Counted from the first letter of the stretch, positions 26,773 to 35,955 are shown. The stretch is 64,000 nucleotides of DNA from an uncultured Bacilli bacterium (GCA_944329375.1 CALVIB010000005.1:1-64000); one strand, 5' to 3'. Made by a program: numbers and translations. Notes: a model not told the origin generated them from the letters alone.

Positions 26773-27219
26773 TTAAGGTAAATAATAATAAGTGACATTA
26801 TAAATATATTCATTTTTTATGTTTGCACTATCTAAAATCATTTCAACATACAAATAACATTCTTTATCATCACAATAATTAGTTATTTGATAATCTTTTA
26901 TCTCTACTGACTTAGGCATATTAAAATTTTGACCATTTATTATTATTTGGTTGTTATTTTTTTTTATTTGCAATATTTTATCATTTATTGTGCATATTCC
27001 TTGATTAGAATTACAGTTGATATTATTTGAATCTGGATTTAAAAGATTTTCTATATTTTTGGAAATTATGCTTGATTTTTGTTGAATAGCTGTTTTTATA
27101 TTTGTGTCTGCAAATACATCTTTAACCTCAATTAGTACTTCAAACAAGAAAACAGCAATTACCATGGTTAAAGCGAAAGAAGCAATTAATTCAACTACTG
27201 TAAAACCTTTATTATTCAC
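26773..27219 (-). CDS. Type II/IV pseudopilin (ComGF/GspJ-like)
   Basis: 148 residues, GTG start behind AAGGGGGTAAGTAAA. Class III prepilin signal: MNNKGFTVVELIASFALTM, with Gly before the Phe cleavage point and Glu at mature position 5, then one membrane helix and a small extracellular domain with a Cys pair (CNSNQGIC) and another near DDKEC. Lies five bases behind the large pilin below, so they share a transcript. Close to a divergent PilB-type ATPase, which suggests one machine. Confidence 0.82.
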   Translation of the reverse strand: MNNKGFTVVELIASFALTMVIAVFLFEVLIEVKDVFADTNIKTAIQQKSSIISKNIENLLNPDSNNINCNSNQGICTINDKILQIKKNNNQIIINGQNFNMPKSVEIKDYQITNYCDDKECYLYVEMILDSANIKNEYIYNVTYYYLP

Positions 27220-27224
27220 TTTAC

Positions 27225-28499
27225 TTACCCCCTTATTTTATATGGGTTATCACTAGTACCATTGCCAGTAATATTTGATGTGTTTTTTATGCTAATTACT
27301 GGAAAAATAGTATATTCTAAATTACTACTATTTACATCGATATAATTGTTAGTTCCATTTACTATGTATATACCTTTTTTATTTCCTTTACTGGATGAAA
27401 TAGTCCATATATTATTTTCATTTAAAACGATATTATATATCCAATTTGTTTCTTTACATGAATTAAAGTTTTTATTGTTTAAGTTTAATGAACTACAATT
27501 ATCATTAGAATTAGCTCTTATATATTCAGATACACTAAGTAGACCAACTTTACCATTCCATGTTTTTGTTTTTTCTTTTTTTATTTGATTTGATATATTA
27601 TTGTTATCCCATGTAACTGCACCAATATTAAAATCAAAATTAATAATTTGATTTGAGATAGAAGGCTGTAATTTAGATAAATATTCATTATTAAGATAAT
27701 TTTTAATGTAAGAGTTAGTCCAATTAGTAGAATTTGAATCATCCCAAACTTTTTTATCTACTGATTCATTTTTAATTAATTTAAGGGTATTATCTGGTTC
27801 AATTGATATTATTCTCCACATTTCATTATTAAATAAAATATAATTATTTGGGGCTTTTCCTTTAAAGATACACTTCCCATTTTCATATTCATCTTTATAT
27901 AACCCATCTTTAGTAGAATCTATATTATTTAATGTACAATTTAAAATAGAGGTATTTGAATCAGAATCTGGGAGAGTTTGAATATATGATTCATTATCCA
28001 TAGCTATTGTAGCATAGGTTTCATTATTAAATTCAGCAAATAATCTGCCTTTATTTTGAATTATTGGAGTATTTACTTTTAAGATAAATTCACGAAATTT
28101 TTGATTTATTTTTTTATCTTCGTTTTCTGATAGATATTTTTGTATATTATCTATATTTGAATCTGTATAAATAATAGTTTTGGCACCTGTTTTGTTTATT
28201 AAATTTTTACAAAAGGAGTCGGTTAAACCTACGTTAGTATTACAGTTATTATTTTCAAAAAGTATAACATATGGGGTAGTTTTTGTTAAAAATGGAGATA
28301 GATTGTATTCGTTTTTGTTTAAATATTTTACAACTGAAGATAAATCATATAGTGACTCTATGTTATTATAGCTATAACTGTTTTTATAATTGATGGTTAG
28401 ATTACTAAATTGTATATATAGTAACATTATAACAGTTAAAACAAAAGTTGATACTACTAAAGATTCAACAAGTAAAAATCCTTTATTGTTTTTTTTCAT
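27225..28499 (-). CDS. Large pseudopilin with C-terminal GVRP/NPYK-type domain
   Basis: 424 residues. The N-terminus MKKNNKGFLLVESLVVSTF is a prepilin signal with one helix. The first 180 residues after it look like a pilin stalk domain. From about residue 215 comes a domain with MWRIISIEPDNTLKLI, SYIKNYLNNEYLSKL, TWNGKVGLLSVSEYIRA, an ISS.KG stretch and FPVISIKN..ITGNGTSDNPYKI at the end. The same ending occurs in the broken gene at 39.5 kb and recalls DUF6273. It is probably a tip or adhesin-like pseudopilin. Heads a two-gene unit. Confidence 0.8.
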   Translation of the reverse strand: MKKNNKGFLLVESLVVSTFVLTVIMLLYIQFSNLTINYKNSYSYNNIESLYDLSSVVKYLNKNEYNLSPFLTKTTPYVILFENNNCNTNVGLTDSFCKNLINKTGAKTIIYTDSNIDNIQKYLSENEDKKINQKFREFILKVNTPIIQNKGRLFAEFNNETYATIAMDNESYIQTLPDSDSNTSILNCTLNNIDSTKDGLYKDEYENGKCIFKGKAPNNYILFNNEMWRIISIEPDNTLKLIKNESVDKKVWDDSNSTNWTNSYIKNYLNNEYLSKLQPSISNQIINFDFNIGAVTWDNNNISNQIKKEKTKTWNGKVGLLSVSEYIRANSNDNCSSLNLNNKNFNSCKETNWIYNIVLNENNIWTISSSKGNKKGIYIVNGTNNYIDVNSSNLEYTIFPVISIKNTSNITGNGTSDNPYKIRG

Positions 28500-28519
28500 G
28501 TTTTTTTACCCCTTTGTAA

Positions 28520-28548
28520 TTGTTTTTAATTTAAAACTATTATATAAT
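28520..28548 (+). promoter_or_regulatory. promoter of the PilB-type ATPase gene
   Basis: TTGTTT, 17 bases, TATAAT on the plus strand, about 49 bases before the ATG, in the divergent region shared with the pilin pair. Confidence 0.75.
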
Positions 28549-28596
28549 ATATTTAGACTAAAATCTAGTCCTTATTAGAGAAAGGGGTTATTAATC

Positions 28597-29940
28597 ATGA
28601 TGAAAGAGTTTGATTTTTCAAAGATGCCTATTGCGGATATTATAAATGAAATTTTGGTTGATTCAACTAAAAAAGGAGCCAGTGATATTCATTTTGACCC
28701 TTATGAAGATTTTTTATTAATTAGAATAAGAATTGATGGTATTTTAATGGATTATGCGAAAGTACCTAATCAATATCGTGATTATTTAATAACTCGTATT
28801 AAAACAATTGCTAAAATGAATATTACTGAATCAAGGCTTCCTCAAGATGGGGCGATTAAGGAAACTATAGAAAATATTGATTTAGATTTACGTGTTTCTT
28901 CATTACCTGTTAGTACTGGCGAAAAAATTGTTATTAGAATTTTAGATTATACACGTAGTATGGCTGGTTTAGAAGAACTTGATTTTAGTGAGGAAAATTA
29001 CAAAAAGGTATTAGAAATGATTAATCTTCCCGATGGAATTATATTGGTAACAGGGGCGACAGGAAGTGGAAAATCGACAACTGTTTATTCTATGCTTCAG
29101 CAGCTCAATACTTCTTCAACAAATATTATTACAGTTGAAGATCCAATTGAAATGGATATTGCGGGAATTAATCAAGTTCAAACTAACTCTAAAATAGGTT
29201 TAACTTTTGCGACTGCTTTACGTTCTATTTTAAGACAAGACCCAAATATTATTATGATTGGAGAAATAAGAGATACAGAGACGGCTAAAATTGCGGTGCG
29301 AGCTTCAATTACAGGTCATTTAGTATTATCTACTTTACATACTAACACCTCGTTAAATACCATTGAAAGATTAATTGATATGGATGTACAAAGGTATTTA
29401 TTAGCTTCCGCACTTGAAGGTGTTATATCACAAAAACTAGCTAGGCAATTGTGTCCTCATTGTAAGCATAAAAGAAAAACAAGTGAATATGAACAAATGG
29501 TATTTAAAACGGTTTTAGATAAAGATATTAAAGAAGTTTGGGATGCGAAAGGTTGTGAACATTGTCACAATGGTTATAAGGGACGTATTGCTATTCATGA
29601 AGTATTAAGAATTGACCAAAATATTCGTGATGCTTTAAGCAATAATAAACCTAAGGAAGAAATTAGAAAATTAGTTTATGGTAGTGGGAATGTTATTACT
29701 ATGCTTCAAGATGGTTTAGAAAAAGTTATAAAAGGTAAAACTTCTTTTGAAGAAATACTTAAGTTAATTGAGTTAGAAGATGATGATAAAATAAGTGCTA
29801 ATGATGCTTTGAAAGAAGCAATTATTGAAACTAAAGAAGCAATGGCTTCTAAAAATAAAAAGACTTTTGATATAGATAATCTTGATAATGAACAAAAGAA
29901 TATTTATAGTTATGAAGATGTTGAAAGTTTAGATATATGA
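28597..29940 (+). CDS. PilB/GspE/ComGA-type assembly ATPase
   Basis: 447 residues. Motor for type IV pilus or competence pseudopilus assembly. Seen: KKGASDIHFDPYEDFLLIRIRIDG near residue 28, Walker A GATGSGKSTTVYS near 154, Asp box VEDPIEMDI, Walker B DPNIIMIGEIRDTETA, His box LSTLHTNTSLNTIERL, and a tetracysteine zinc site (CPHCKHK then CEHCHNGYKG). It lacks the long N-terminal domain of Gram-negative PilB, like ComGA. No comGB/pilC gene is adjacent. The last 60 residues are acidic and specific to this protein. Stop is TGA. Confidence 0.92.
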   Translation: MMKEFDFSKMPIADIINEILVDSTKKGASDIHFDPYEDFLLIRIRIDGILMDYAKVPNQYRDYLITRIKTIAKMNITESRLPQDGAIKETIENIDLDLRVSSLPVSTGEKIVIRILDYTRSMAGLEELDFSEENYKKVLEMINLPDGIILVTGATGSGKSTTVYSMLQQLNTSSTNIITVEDPIEMDIAGINQVQTNSKIGLTFATALRSILRQDPNIIMIGEIRDTETAKIAVRASITGHLVLSTLHTNTSLNTIERLIDMDVQRYLLASALEGVISQKLARQLCPHCKHKRKTSEYEQMVFKTVLDKDIKEVWDAKGCEHCHNGYKGRIAIHEVLRIDQNIRDALSNNKPKEEIRKLVYGSGNVITMLQDGLEKVIKGKTSFEEILKLIELEDDDKISANDALKEAIIETKEAMASKNKKTFDIDNLDNEQKNIYSYEDVESLDI

Positions 29941-29970
29941 TTTTTTACTACATGTAGGTTTTTTCAATTA

Positions 29971-30006
29971 AAAGCGTATAAGTTTATATTCTTCTTATAC
30001 GCTTTT
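29971..30006 (+). terminator. terminator between convergent genes
   Basis: AAAGCGTATAAG and CTTATACGCTTT form a twelve-pair stem over an 11-base loop followed by UUUUUAU. The mirror strand also ends in U residues, so it likely serves the convergent gene at 30.0 kb too. Confidence 0.85.
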
Positions 30007-30015
30007 TATAACATT

Positions 30016-30489
30016 TTAGTTTTCATATTTAGCAATTGCTTTAGCTGTTACATTTTTTAATTCTCCTTTAGTTACAGCAGTAATTGTTCTTGTTTCATTT
30101 GGCTTTAAAGGTTCTCCTATATTTCCACGTAATGTAATAACTTCATTTCCATCTTTATCTTGTAAAACGATGTCAACATCACTAATATCACTATTGTTTG
30201 TTGAAATATTGGTAACATCAGCGGTAAAGGTACTATAACCATTTTCGGTAATTAAGGAAACATTAGAAAATTTTAAATTTTCATAGGTTTCTTCTTTGAT
30301 TACATTTTGACTAGTGTTTGCACTAGCACCTTGATTATCGTTTTTAGCTAAACCAATCTTTTCTTTTCTAAAGCCAAAAGAAATTATAAGACCAACAATT
30401 AAAGCTATTATAACAACTAAAAAAATTAATAAAGGTATTTTATTTTTCTTTAAAAATTGTCTAAAATCATTTTTACTTACTGTTTTCAT
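30016..30489 (-). CDS. Membrane-anchored FxLYD-like domain protein
   Basis: 157 residues. Cytoplasmic basic head, one membrane helix at residues 18-40, a Ser/Asn linker, then a beta domain of about 85 residues (YENLKFSNVSLITENGYSTFTADVTN to LKNVTAKAIAKYE). The order of strands and the ISDVDIVLQDKDGNEV phrase match the FxLYD/DUF3426-type extracellular beta sandwich seen in many Bacillota surface proteins. Binding partner unknown. Single gene between two terminator-like regions. Confidence 0.72.
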   Translation of the reverse strand: MKTVSKNDFRQFLKKNKIPLLIFLVVIIALIVGLIISFGFRKEKIGLAKNDNQGASANTSQNVIKEETYENLKFSNVSLITENGYSTFTADVTNISTNNSDISDVDIVLQDKDGNEVITLRGNIGEPLKPNETRTITAVTKGELKNVTAKAIAKYEN

Positions 30490-30544
30490 CTCGTCCCCTA
30501 CTTTCTTAATATTATTATAATTTATTTTGGGGATAATTTCAATA

Positions 30545-30982
30545 CTATAAATATACTTTTAGTTTTTCTATATATTCTTCACCAAATTTTCTTAAAGATT
30601 TAGCTATATCTATTACTTTTTTATCAGCAGTTTTTTCATAATTATCAATGTGTTTAGTTAATTCTAAATTACCCATGGTTAAACCTTGAATTAACATATC
30701 AGCTATATTAGAATCACTATTATCATTCATCATCTCTTTATTAATGCTCATTTTAGACATAGCTTTAGCCATCATTCCAATAGGTTTTGCTTTTAAGTCT
30801 TGTTTATTTAATAGTTTTTCTGTTTCTTTAGCATACTTTGCATAATTTTTTTCAATTTCTGGGAGAATTTTTTTTATTTTATTATCTTTTCCTTTCAAAG
30901 TATTTATTAAATCTTTAGTACTTTGCATACCCATATTACTTGTTTGGTAAATATACTCTAATATTTCTTCATTTTCGTTCAT
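30545..30982 (-). CDS. Helical protein of unknown function
   Basis: 145 residues from ATG 30982, which follows AAAGGAATG; seven further upstream codons lack a site. No signal, no membrane segment. All-helical by composition, with YQTSNMGMQSTKDLINTL at the start, a Met-rich middle (GMMAKAMSKMSINKEMM) and YEKTADKKVIDIAKSLRKFGEEYI at the end, as in a four-helix bundle of ferritin-like shape, but without a clear metal-ligand pattern. I do not recognise the family. Confidence 0.7.
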   Translation of the reverse strand: MNENEEILEYIYQTSNMGMQSTKDLINTLKGKDNKIKKILPEIEKNYAKYAKETEKLLNKQDLKAKPIGMMAKAMSKMSINKEMMNDNSDSNIADMLIQGLTMGNLELTKHIDNYEKTADKKVIDIAKSLRKFGEEYIEKLKVYL

Positions 30983-31041
30983 TATTATCATTCCTTTCAA
31001 CATTTATTATGTGAAAGATTTACATTTCTATACAAAAAATG

Positions 31042-31374
31042 TTACTCGTAAGTAACAATTATTATACATGGTTTATTGTTTTTTCTTTCTCTTTTTACTA
31101 CTATTTTATCAGTTATATTTACCTCATAATTTTTATTAAAGTATTTTGGTAATTTTTCTTTAAGTTTTTTAATGAATAACTCTTTATCTAAAATATGTGT
31201 ATTAAAGTATCTTATAAAATTTGTTTTTAAAACATATATTTCCATTGTAACGACTTTTTCATTATCTATTTGCTTATGGGAGAATTTTATAAGACCACTA
31301 GTTACTCTTGCATCTGACGATATTTGTTCGATATATTCTTTGGTTAAATTAATTACCTTATCTATATTATTCAT
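31042..31374 (-). CDS. Small protein of unknown function behind tag
   Basis: 110 residues from ATG 31374, set by AAGGAGAGAGTC; it overlaps the tag stop by eight bases. Alpha/beta mix with KFSHKQIDNEKVVTMEIYVL in the middle and a basic end (KIVVKRERKNNKPCIIIVTYE). No recognised domain. Its tight coupling to two alkylation-repair genes suggests co-expression, not necessarily a repair role. Confidence 0.7.
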   Translation of the reverse strand: MNNIDKVINLTKEYIEQISSDARVTSGLIKFSHKQIDNEKVVTMEIYVLKTNFIRYFNTHILDKELFIKKLKEKLPKYFNKNYEVNITDKIVVKRERKNNKPCIIIVTYE

Positions 31375-31912
31375 GACTCTCTCCTTTAAAACAATTTTCC
31401 TCATGTGTATTTAGTATACCAATAGCTTCTAAATAGGCATAAATGATAGTAGTTCCAACAAAGCTCATGCCTTTATTTTTTAAGTCTTTAGAAATTTTAT
31501 CTGATAATTCTGATGAAGTTCTATGTTTTTCATATATTATTTTATTATTTGTAAAAGACCAAATATAGTTTGTAAATGAGCCATATTCTTTTTGAATTTG
31601 TTTAAATATTTTAGCATTTTTAATTGAAGCTTTTATTTTTAATTCATTTCTAATGATACCTTTATTTTCTTTTAACTCTTTTATTTTATTTTCATCATAG
31701 TTTATTATTTTGTTTATATCAAAGTTGTCATAAGCTTTTCTAAAATTTTCTCTTTTATTTAAAATACATTCCCAAGAAAGTCCCGCTTGAAATGATTCTA
31801 ATATTAAAAGTTCAAATAGCTTTTTATCATCATATATTGGGACTCCCCACTCTTCGTCATGGTATTTGATATATAAAGGGTTATTTAAATTACACCAACT
31901 ACATCTATTCAT
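31367..31912 (-). CDS. tag: DNA-3-methyladenine glycosylase I
   Basis: 181 residues. Removes 3-methyladenine from DNA. Seen: N-terminal RCSWCNLNNPLYIKYHDEEWGVP with the Cys and His of the zinc site, LFELLILESFQAGLSWECILNKRENFRKAY (substrate pocket and catalytic Glu), FVGTTIIYAYLEAIGILNTHEENCF with the last His and Cys ligands. Four-base overlap with ogt, so the two alkylation-repair enzymes are co-expressed. Confidence 0.96.
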   Translation of the reverse strand: MNRCSWCNLNNPLYIKYHDEEWGVPIYDDKKLFELLILESFQAGLSWECILNKRENFRKAYDNFDINKIINYDENKIKELKENKGIIRNELKIKASIKNAKIFKQIQKEYGSFTNYIWSFTNNKIIYEKHRTSSELSDKISKDLKNKGMSFVGTTIIYAYLEAIGILNTHEENCFKGESHE

Positions 31913-32388
31913 AATACACCTTCTAATTTTAGTAATTTTATTTTGTTTTCTATTCCCCCACTATAACCTGTTAGTTTATTATTCGCCCCTATTACTCTAT
32001 GGCAAGGAATAATAATAGGAATTGGGTTATGGCCTATGGCACTTCCTACGGCTCTATATGCTTTGGGTTTGTTTAGTTTTTCAGCTATTTCTTTATAGGT
32101 AATGGTTTTTCCATAAGGAATAGTTTTTAAAATATTCCAAATTTCTTTTTGAAATATAGTTCCTTTGGGATTTATATTTAACTCATTTATATTAGGATTT
32201 TGTCCTTTAAAGTATTTATCTAACCAAAGTTTTGTTTGAGTAAATATTTTTAAGTCTTTTTCTATAGCTTTTGGTTTTATGTTTTCATAAAATCTATCAT
32301 TTTCAAATAAAATATAATTTAAAGTATCTTTATCGCTTATTAAAGTAAGTATACCTAAAGGAGATTTATAATATGATTTATATAACAT
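31909..32388 (-). CDS. ogt: Methylated-DNA-protein-cysteine methyltransferase
   Basis: 159 residues. Suicide repair of O6-alkylguanine. The active-site stretch IPIIIPCHRVIGANNKLTGYSGG holds the acceptor Cys, preceded by the helix-turn-helix TITYKEIAEKLNKPKAYRAVGSAIGHNP with the arginine finger. Two bases behind the ABC permease gene and overlapping tag, so it may be read in one long transcript from 34.7 kb. Confidence 0.96.
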   Translation of the reverse strand: MLYKSYYKSPLGILTLISDKDTLNYILFENDRFYENIKPKAIEKDLKIFTQTKLWLDKYFKGQNPNINELNINPKGTIFQKEIWNILKTIPYGKTITYKEIAEKLNKPKAYRAVGSAIGHNPIPIIIPCHRVIGANNKLTGYSGGIENKIKLLKLEGVL

Positions 32389-32389
32389 T

Positions 32390-33967
32390 TTACACTCTTA
32401 ATTTAAAAGTTTTAGGTGCTTTTTTATAAACTAAAATTAAAGATACTAAAGAATATACTATACTAAAAATGATAGTAGCTAGGCCAAAATAGAATGTTGG
32501 AAGTTTTTCACCAATGAAGAAGTAGCATACAAAATAAGTTAAACCTTGAACTACTGAATATGTAGAACTTTTCATTTCCGTATTTACATTATAGGGCTGT
32601 AATAGATAATACATGACTAAATAGTGAACTGAGAAAAATATACTCATAGCTATAATTGAGGTAAATAAGATTATATAGTTTAAATTTTCCATAGTTCCAC
32701 CTGATATATATAAAAGGAGTGTTAATCCTGCTCCAATTAAAATAGCAGGAATTAAGTTTATTAATATTAATGTTTTTAGTCTTTCTTTAAATACACCTAA
32801 AATAACTTTTGGAGTTCTATATATACGGTATGTAAGCATACTGTGGTCGCAGTTCATAAACATGGCCTGCGTTACATAAGTCCCTCTATTTAAAATATAC
32901 ATCACAAAAACGAAGTATGGTAAGTATATTAGTAATGAAGCATTTATTATTTTAGCTACATTTTCGTTTTTTAAAACTACAATAGTTAAAACGGCAAAAA
33001 TACCGATTATGACCATAGACTGTTTTTTTACCGATTTGGATAATATTTTACTATGTCTTTTGACAAATAGTTCATGAAAGTAGGCAAAACCATGTTTATT
33101 ACTTGTGAATGATTTATCTAACTCTATTTGTTTAGAAACATTTTCTTTAATTGATTGATTACTTTTCGCATTTTCTGTGGCATAAACGTTTTCATTTGTT
33201 AAAATTTGTTTATATATTTGTTTATATTTATCAAATGAGTTTATTATTTTGATAGATAAAATACCTAAAATTAAACTAATGATAAAACAGATTAGGAAAA
33301 TAGTTTGATTAATAACTATACCTATATAGGGAAGTCCATAAGCAAGTAAAAGTAAGATGAAGATTACTATCCAAGTAAATTTATCTATTTTGTTTTCATT
33401 TTTAGCTATTTTAGTTTTTTGATAGTCTATTAAAATGTAGGCACTGAAAATCATTTTTATCATGACAACAAAAATAGGCATAATTATACATATATATAGT
33501 GGTATTTTAGATAATAGTCCAAAGATTATAGTAAATGGCATAAAGCCAATAAATGTTTTTATCATGGAATAAATATAGTTAGAAATAGTATATTTTTTGG
33601 CATCCATATTCATGATTATCATGGCATAGTATTTATCTTTTGTGGGGTTAAACATATAGGTGTTCATGATGCCACCAATAATGGTTAAGAATAAAAATAT
33701 ATGAATAAATGTATTTGCACTTTCTAATTTAAAAACTGGTAACATGGATGTGATACAAAAGAAAATATATAAGAGTTTACCTAAGAATATGGTACCTATT
33801 TCCATAAGTATACTAATGATATTACCAATTATTTTTAAAGCTTTATTTTTATATAGACTTTCTGGTAATATTTTTTTAATTAAAGGTAACTGTTTGAGTG
33901 AATAGATAACACTATTAACACGGTAAGTGTTTTTTAATTTAAAAGATGTAATGAAAGTGTCTAACAT
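32390..33967 (-). CDS. ABC transporter membrane protein (exporter-like)
   Basis: 525 residues with about a dozen hydrophobic segments and few recognisable motifs. It lies one base after the ATPase gene, so they form one ABC system. The shape (many-span permease of about 500 residues with a 230-residue ATPase) is that of ABC-2-type exporters near bacteriocin or drug resistance genes. The cargo cannot be told. A cytoplasmic loop at about residues 255-300 is rich in Asn and Lys. Confidence 0.82.
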   Translation of the reverse strand: MLDTFITSFKLKNTYRVNSVIYSLKQLPLIKKILPESLYKNKALKIIGNIISILMEIGTIFLGKLLYIFFCITSMLPVFKLESANTFIHIFLFLTIIGGIMNTYMFNPTKDKYYAMIIMNMDAKKYTISNYIYSMIKTFIGFMPFTIIFGLLSKIPLYICIIMPIFVVMIKMIFSAYILIDYQKTKIAKNENKIDKFTWIVIFILLLLAYGLPYIGIVINQTIFLICFIISLILGILSIKIINSFDKYKQIYKQILTNENVYATENAKSNQSIKENVSKQIELDKSFTSNKHGFAYFHELFVKRHSKILSKSVKKQSMVIIGIFAVLTIVVLKNENVAKIINASLLIYLPYFVFVMYILNRGTYVTQAMFMNCDHSMLTYRIYRTPKVILGVFKERLKTLILINLIPAILIGAGLTLLLYISGGTMENLNYIILFTSIIAMSIFFSVHYLVMYYLLQPYNVNTEMKSSTYSVVQGLTYFVCYFFIGEKLPTFYFGLATIIFSIVYSLVSLILVYKKAPKTFKLRV

Positions 33968-33968
33968 A

Positions 33969-34664
33969 TTATTCCTCTTTTAGAGCCTCGATTATTTTAT
34001 TTTTGAAACTTTGAGTATCTTCTTTGTCATTTTCTATTTCAGTAAGTACGCCTTTGTTTAAAATAACTATTTCATCACATAAATCTAAAGCAAGTTCCAT
34101 AATATGGGTTGAGAAAATAATTATATGGTCTTTTTTTATGTCTTTAAATAATTGTTTCATTTCTTCCTGGGCGACAACATCAAGTGAGGTTAGTGGTTCG
34201 TCTAAAAGTAAGATGTCTGGTGAGGCAATAATATTGACAAGCATCTGCATTTTGTTTTTCATACCATGTGAGTAATCTTTCATTAATTTATCTCTATCTT
34301 CTTTTTCTATTTGGACAAAATCAAAATATTCATCAGTTGTTTTTTTGTTTTTTATTCTTTTTTCATTTATTTCTATAAAGAATTTTAAAAATTCTCTTCC
34401 AGTTAAAAATTCTGGAACATTAGGGGTTGATAAAACATAACCAATATCTTCTGGTTTTATATTTCTATCAGATCCATCATTTATGTAAAACTCTCCCCCA
34501 TCTAAGTCTAAGTCTTCATTTAAACAGTTGAATAAGGTTGTTTTACCAGCTCCATTTCTTCCTAATAATCCGTATATTTTTCCTTTTTCAAATTCAAAGT
34601 TTATGTCTTTTAAAACTTCTTTTTTTTCAAAATTTTTCTTTAAATGTTTAATAACTAACTTCAT
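33969..34664 (-). CDS. ABC transporter ATP-binding protein
   Basis: 231 residues from ATG 34664 (AAAGGAGAGAAAAAC ahead); the frame is open 19 codons earlier without a site. Walker A GLLGRNGAGKTTLFNCL near residue 35, signature segment DYSHGMKNKMQML (Tyr-Ser-His-Gly-Met instead of LSGGQ), Walker B DILLLDEPLTSLD, and the switch FSTHIMELALDLCDEI. Belongs to the ABC-2 exporter class. Paired with the permease downstream and an XRE regulator upstream. Confidence 0.93.
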   Translation of the reverse strand: MKLVIKHLKKNFEKKEVLKDINFEFEKGKIYGLLGRNGAGKTTLFNCLNEDLDLDGGEFYINDGSDRNIKPEDIGYVLSTPNVPEFLTGREFLKFFIEINEKRIKNKKTTDEYFDFVQIEKEDRDKLMKDYSHGMKNKMQMLVNIIASPDILLLDEPLTSLDVVAQEEMKQLFKDIKKDHIIIFSTHIMELALDLCDEIVILNKGVLTEIENDKEDTQSFKNKIIEALKEE

Positions 34665-34764
34665 GTTTTTCTCTCCTTTAACATCTATTTCATTATACAT
34701 TATGAATATATTATTTGACAATAATTTTAGAAAGAAAAAAATTCTAGACTAGAGTTCTAGAACT

Positions 34765-35496
34765 TTAATTAAAACTATTTTCATAAATATCTAAAAAACT
34801 ACTGATGAATCTTGCCTGCTCTTTATCTTTTTTAGAGCCTTTTGTTACTTGCCATCCATAGGTTTTATATCCTTTATATGTGAAGTTAGAAAGCGGTGGC
34901 AGATTAAATTCTTTTTGGATTAATTTTATACCATTTTTATATTTTTTCTTTAATGTTTTGAAGGCCTTTTTAGGATTTTTAAAGACAGCCATGCCATATT
35001 TATTAGCGCCTATATCAAAATCTTTATCTATTTTACCAAATTTATTAATATCAACATTACCCTTAATATTACCTTCGTTTTGAATATAAATTTGTGTATA
35101 TTTTAAGTCATCATCATAGATAAAACCATATTCTACAAGTAACATTTTTCCTATGACAAAAACTAATAATATAAGCAATATAAGTGTAATAGACATAAAT
35201 GTTTTCTTTTTGTTTTTAATTATATTATTTATTTTTAATAAATTTAAAAGATTATTTTCTGATTTTTTTTGAATATCTTTTTCTTTTATTTTTTCGCCAG
35301 CAAATAGTTCATTTAAAGTGATTCCTAAAATGTCACATAAATCTTTCATAATGGAAATATCTGGCATACTTTTGCCGTTTTCCCATTTACTGACAGCCTT
35401 ATATGATACTCCTAATTTTTCGCCAAGCACACTTTGAGTTAATCCTTTTTCTTTTCGGCACCTTGCAATAAACATTCCAATTTTTTCTTGATTCAT
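34765..35496 (-). CDS. XRE-family regulator with membrane anchor
   Basis: 243 residues. N-terminal helix-turn-helix MNQEKIGMFIARCRKEKGL through SYKAVSKWENGKSMPD (residues 1-65), a linker, one membrane helix near 95-117, and an extracellular part of about 120 residues of unknown fold ending with FISSFLDIYENSF. Such membrane-tethered XRE proteins are common in Bacillota and often sit with ABC exporters, as here. It may sense something outside the cell. The divergent side begins the triple small-ORF array. A second protein of this type is at 38.7 kb. Confidence 0.87.
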   Translation of the reverse strand: MNQEKIGMFIARCRKEKGLTQSVLGEKLGVSYKAVSKWENGKSMPDISIMKDLCDILGITLNELFAGEKIKEKDIQKKSENNLLNLLKINNIIKNKKKTFMSITLILLILLVFVIGKMLLVEYGFIYDDDLKYTQIYIQNEGNIKGNVDINKFGKIDKDFDIGANKYGMAVFKNPKKAFKTLKKKYKNGIKLIQKEFNLPPLSNFTYKGYKTYGWQVTKGSKKDKEQARFISSFLDIYENSFN

Positions 35497-35597
35497 AATT
35501 TTATCTCCTTTTGCCTACATTATAAAACACTTTGGAGATTTTGAACACCTACTGGTGGTAGAGTTTTAACAATTTAACAAAAAGTGATTATAAATTA

Positions 35598-35626
35598 TTG
35601 TAATGAGTGTCATCATTTGTTATACT
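35598..35626 (+). promoter_or_regulatory. unit 1 sense promoter
   Basis: TTGTAA (35598-35603), 17-base spacer, TATACT (35621-35626). Transcription would start near 35633, immediately before the GGAATGTTCAATA segment that pairs with the 3' end. Confidence 0.75.
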
Positions 35627-35691
35627 TGTTTCAAGGAATGTTCAATAGTTGGGTGGGATGCCAATCTTCTATTTAGAAGGGAGGCGGTATA

Positions 35692-35775
35692 ATGAACAAG
35701 AAAGATTTTTTAATCTTAAGCTTAATCATTATTATCTTCTTTCTATTATTGTTATTACTTATAACTTTAATATAA
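35692..35775 (+). CDS. Unit 1 hydrophobic micropeptide (toxin-like)
   Basis: 27 residues, ATG behind AGGGAGGCGGTATA. The peptide begins MNKKDFLILSL and continues as an uninterrupted run of Ile, Leu and Phe to the stop, so it is one membrane helix with a basic N-terminal head and no charged tail. Size and composition are those of type I toxins such as Fst, Ldr or TxpA, though it matches none by eye. The hairpin CTTCTA-TT-TAGAAG lies against the ribosome site and could hide it. The ORF is intact in all three units, which supports translation. Confidence 0.75.
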   Translation: MNKKDFLILSLIIIIFFLLLLLLITLI

Positions 35776-35887
35776 ATGAAAACCACCTAACACATCTGTG
35801 ATTTAGGTGGTGAACAAAAAATTTTTTGGCATCATCCAACATGAGATTATTGAATGTTCCTTTTTATTATATGAGAAAATCTCATCT
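35776..35887 (-). ncRNA. Predicted unit 1 antisense RNA
   Basis: Minus-strand promoter TTGCTA (35917-35922), 17 bases, TAAAAT (35894-35899). Transcription from about 35887 would run to the hairpin ACCACCTAA/TTAGGTGGT (35782-35811), which on this strand is followed by UUUUCAUUU, an intrinsic terminator. The RNA of about 110 nt is fully complementary to the 3' untranslated part of the unit 1 mRNA, including the segment that pairs with the mRNA 5' end. Predicted from sequence only. Confidence 0.6.
35848..35866 (+). terminator. unit 1 sense 3' end
   Basis: TATTGAATGTTCC followed by five T. The segment pairs with GGAATGTTCAATA at the 5' end of the same RNA (13 pairs, two of them G-U), so the stem that closes the whole transcript directly precedes the U run and may act as terminator. 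Confidence 0.55.
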
Positions 35888-35955
35888 ATATACATTTTAA
35901 CATAAATTTAATTTTATAGCAAATTTAAATTTTAACAAAAAGTGATGTAATTCTA

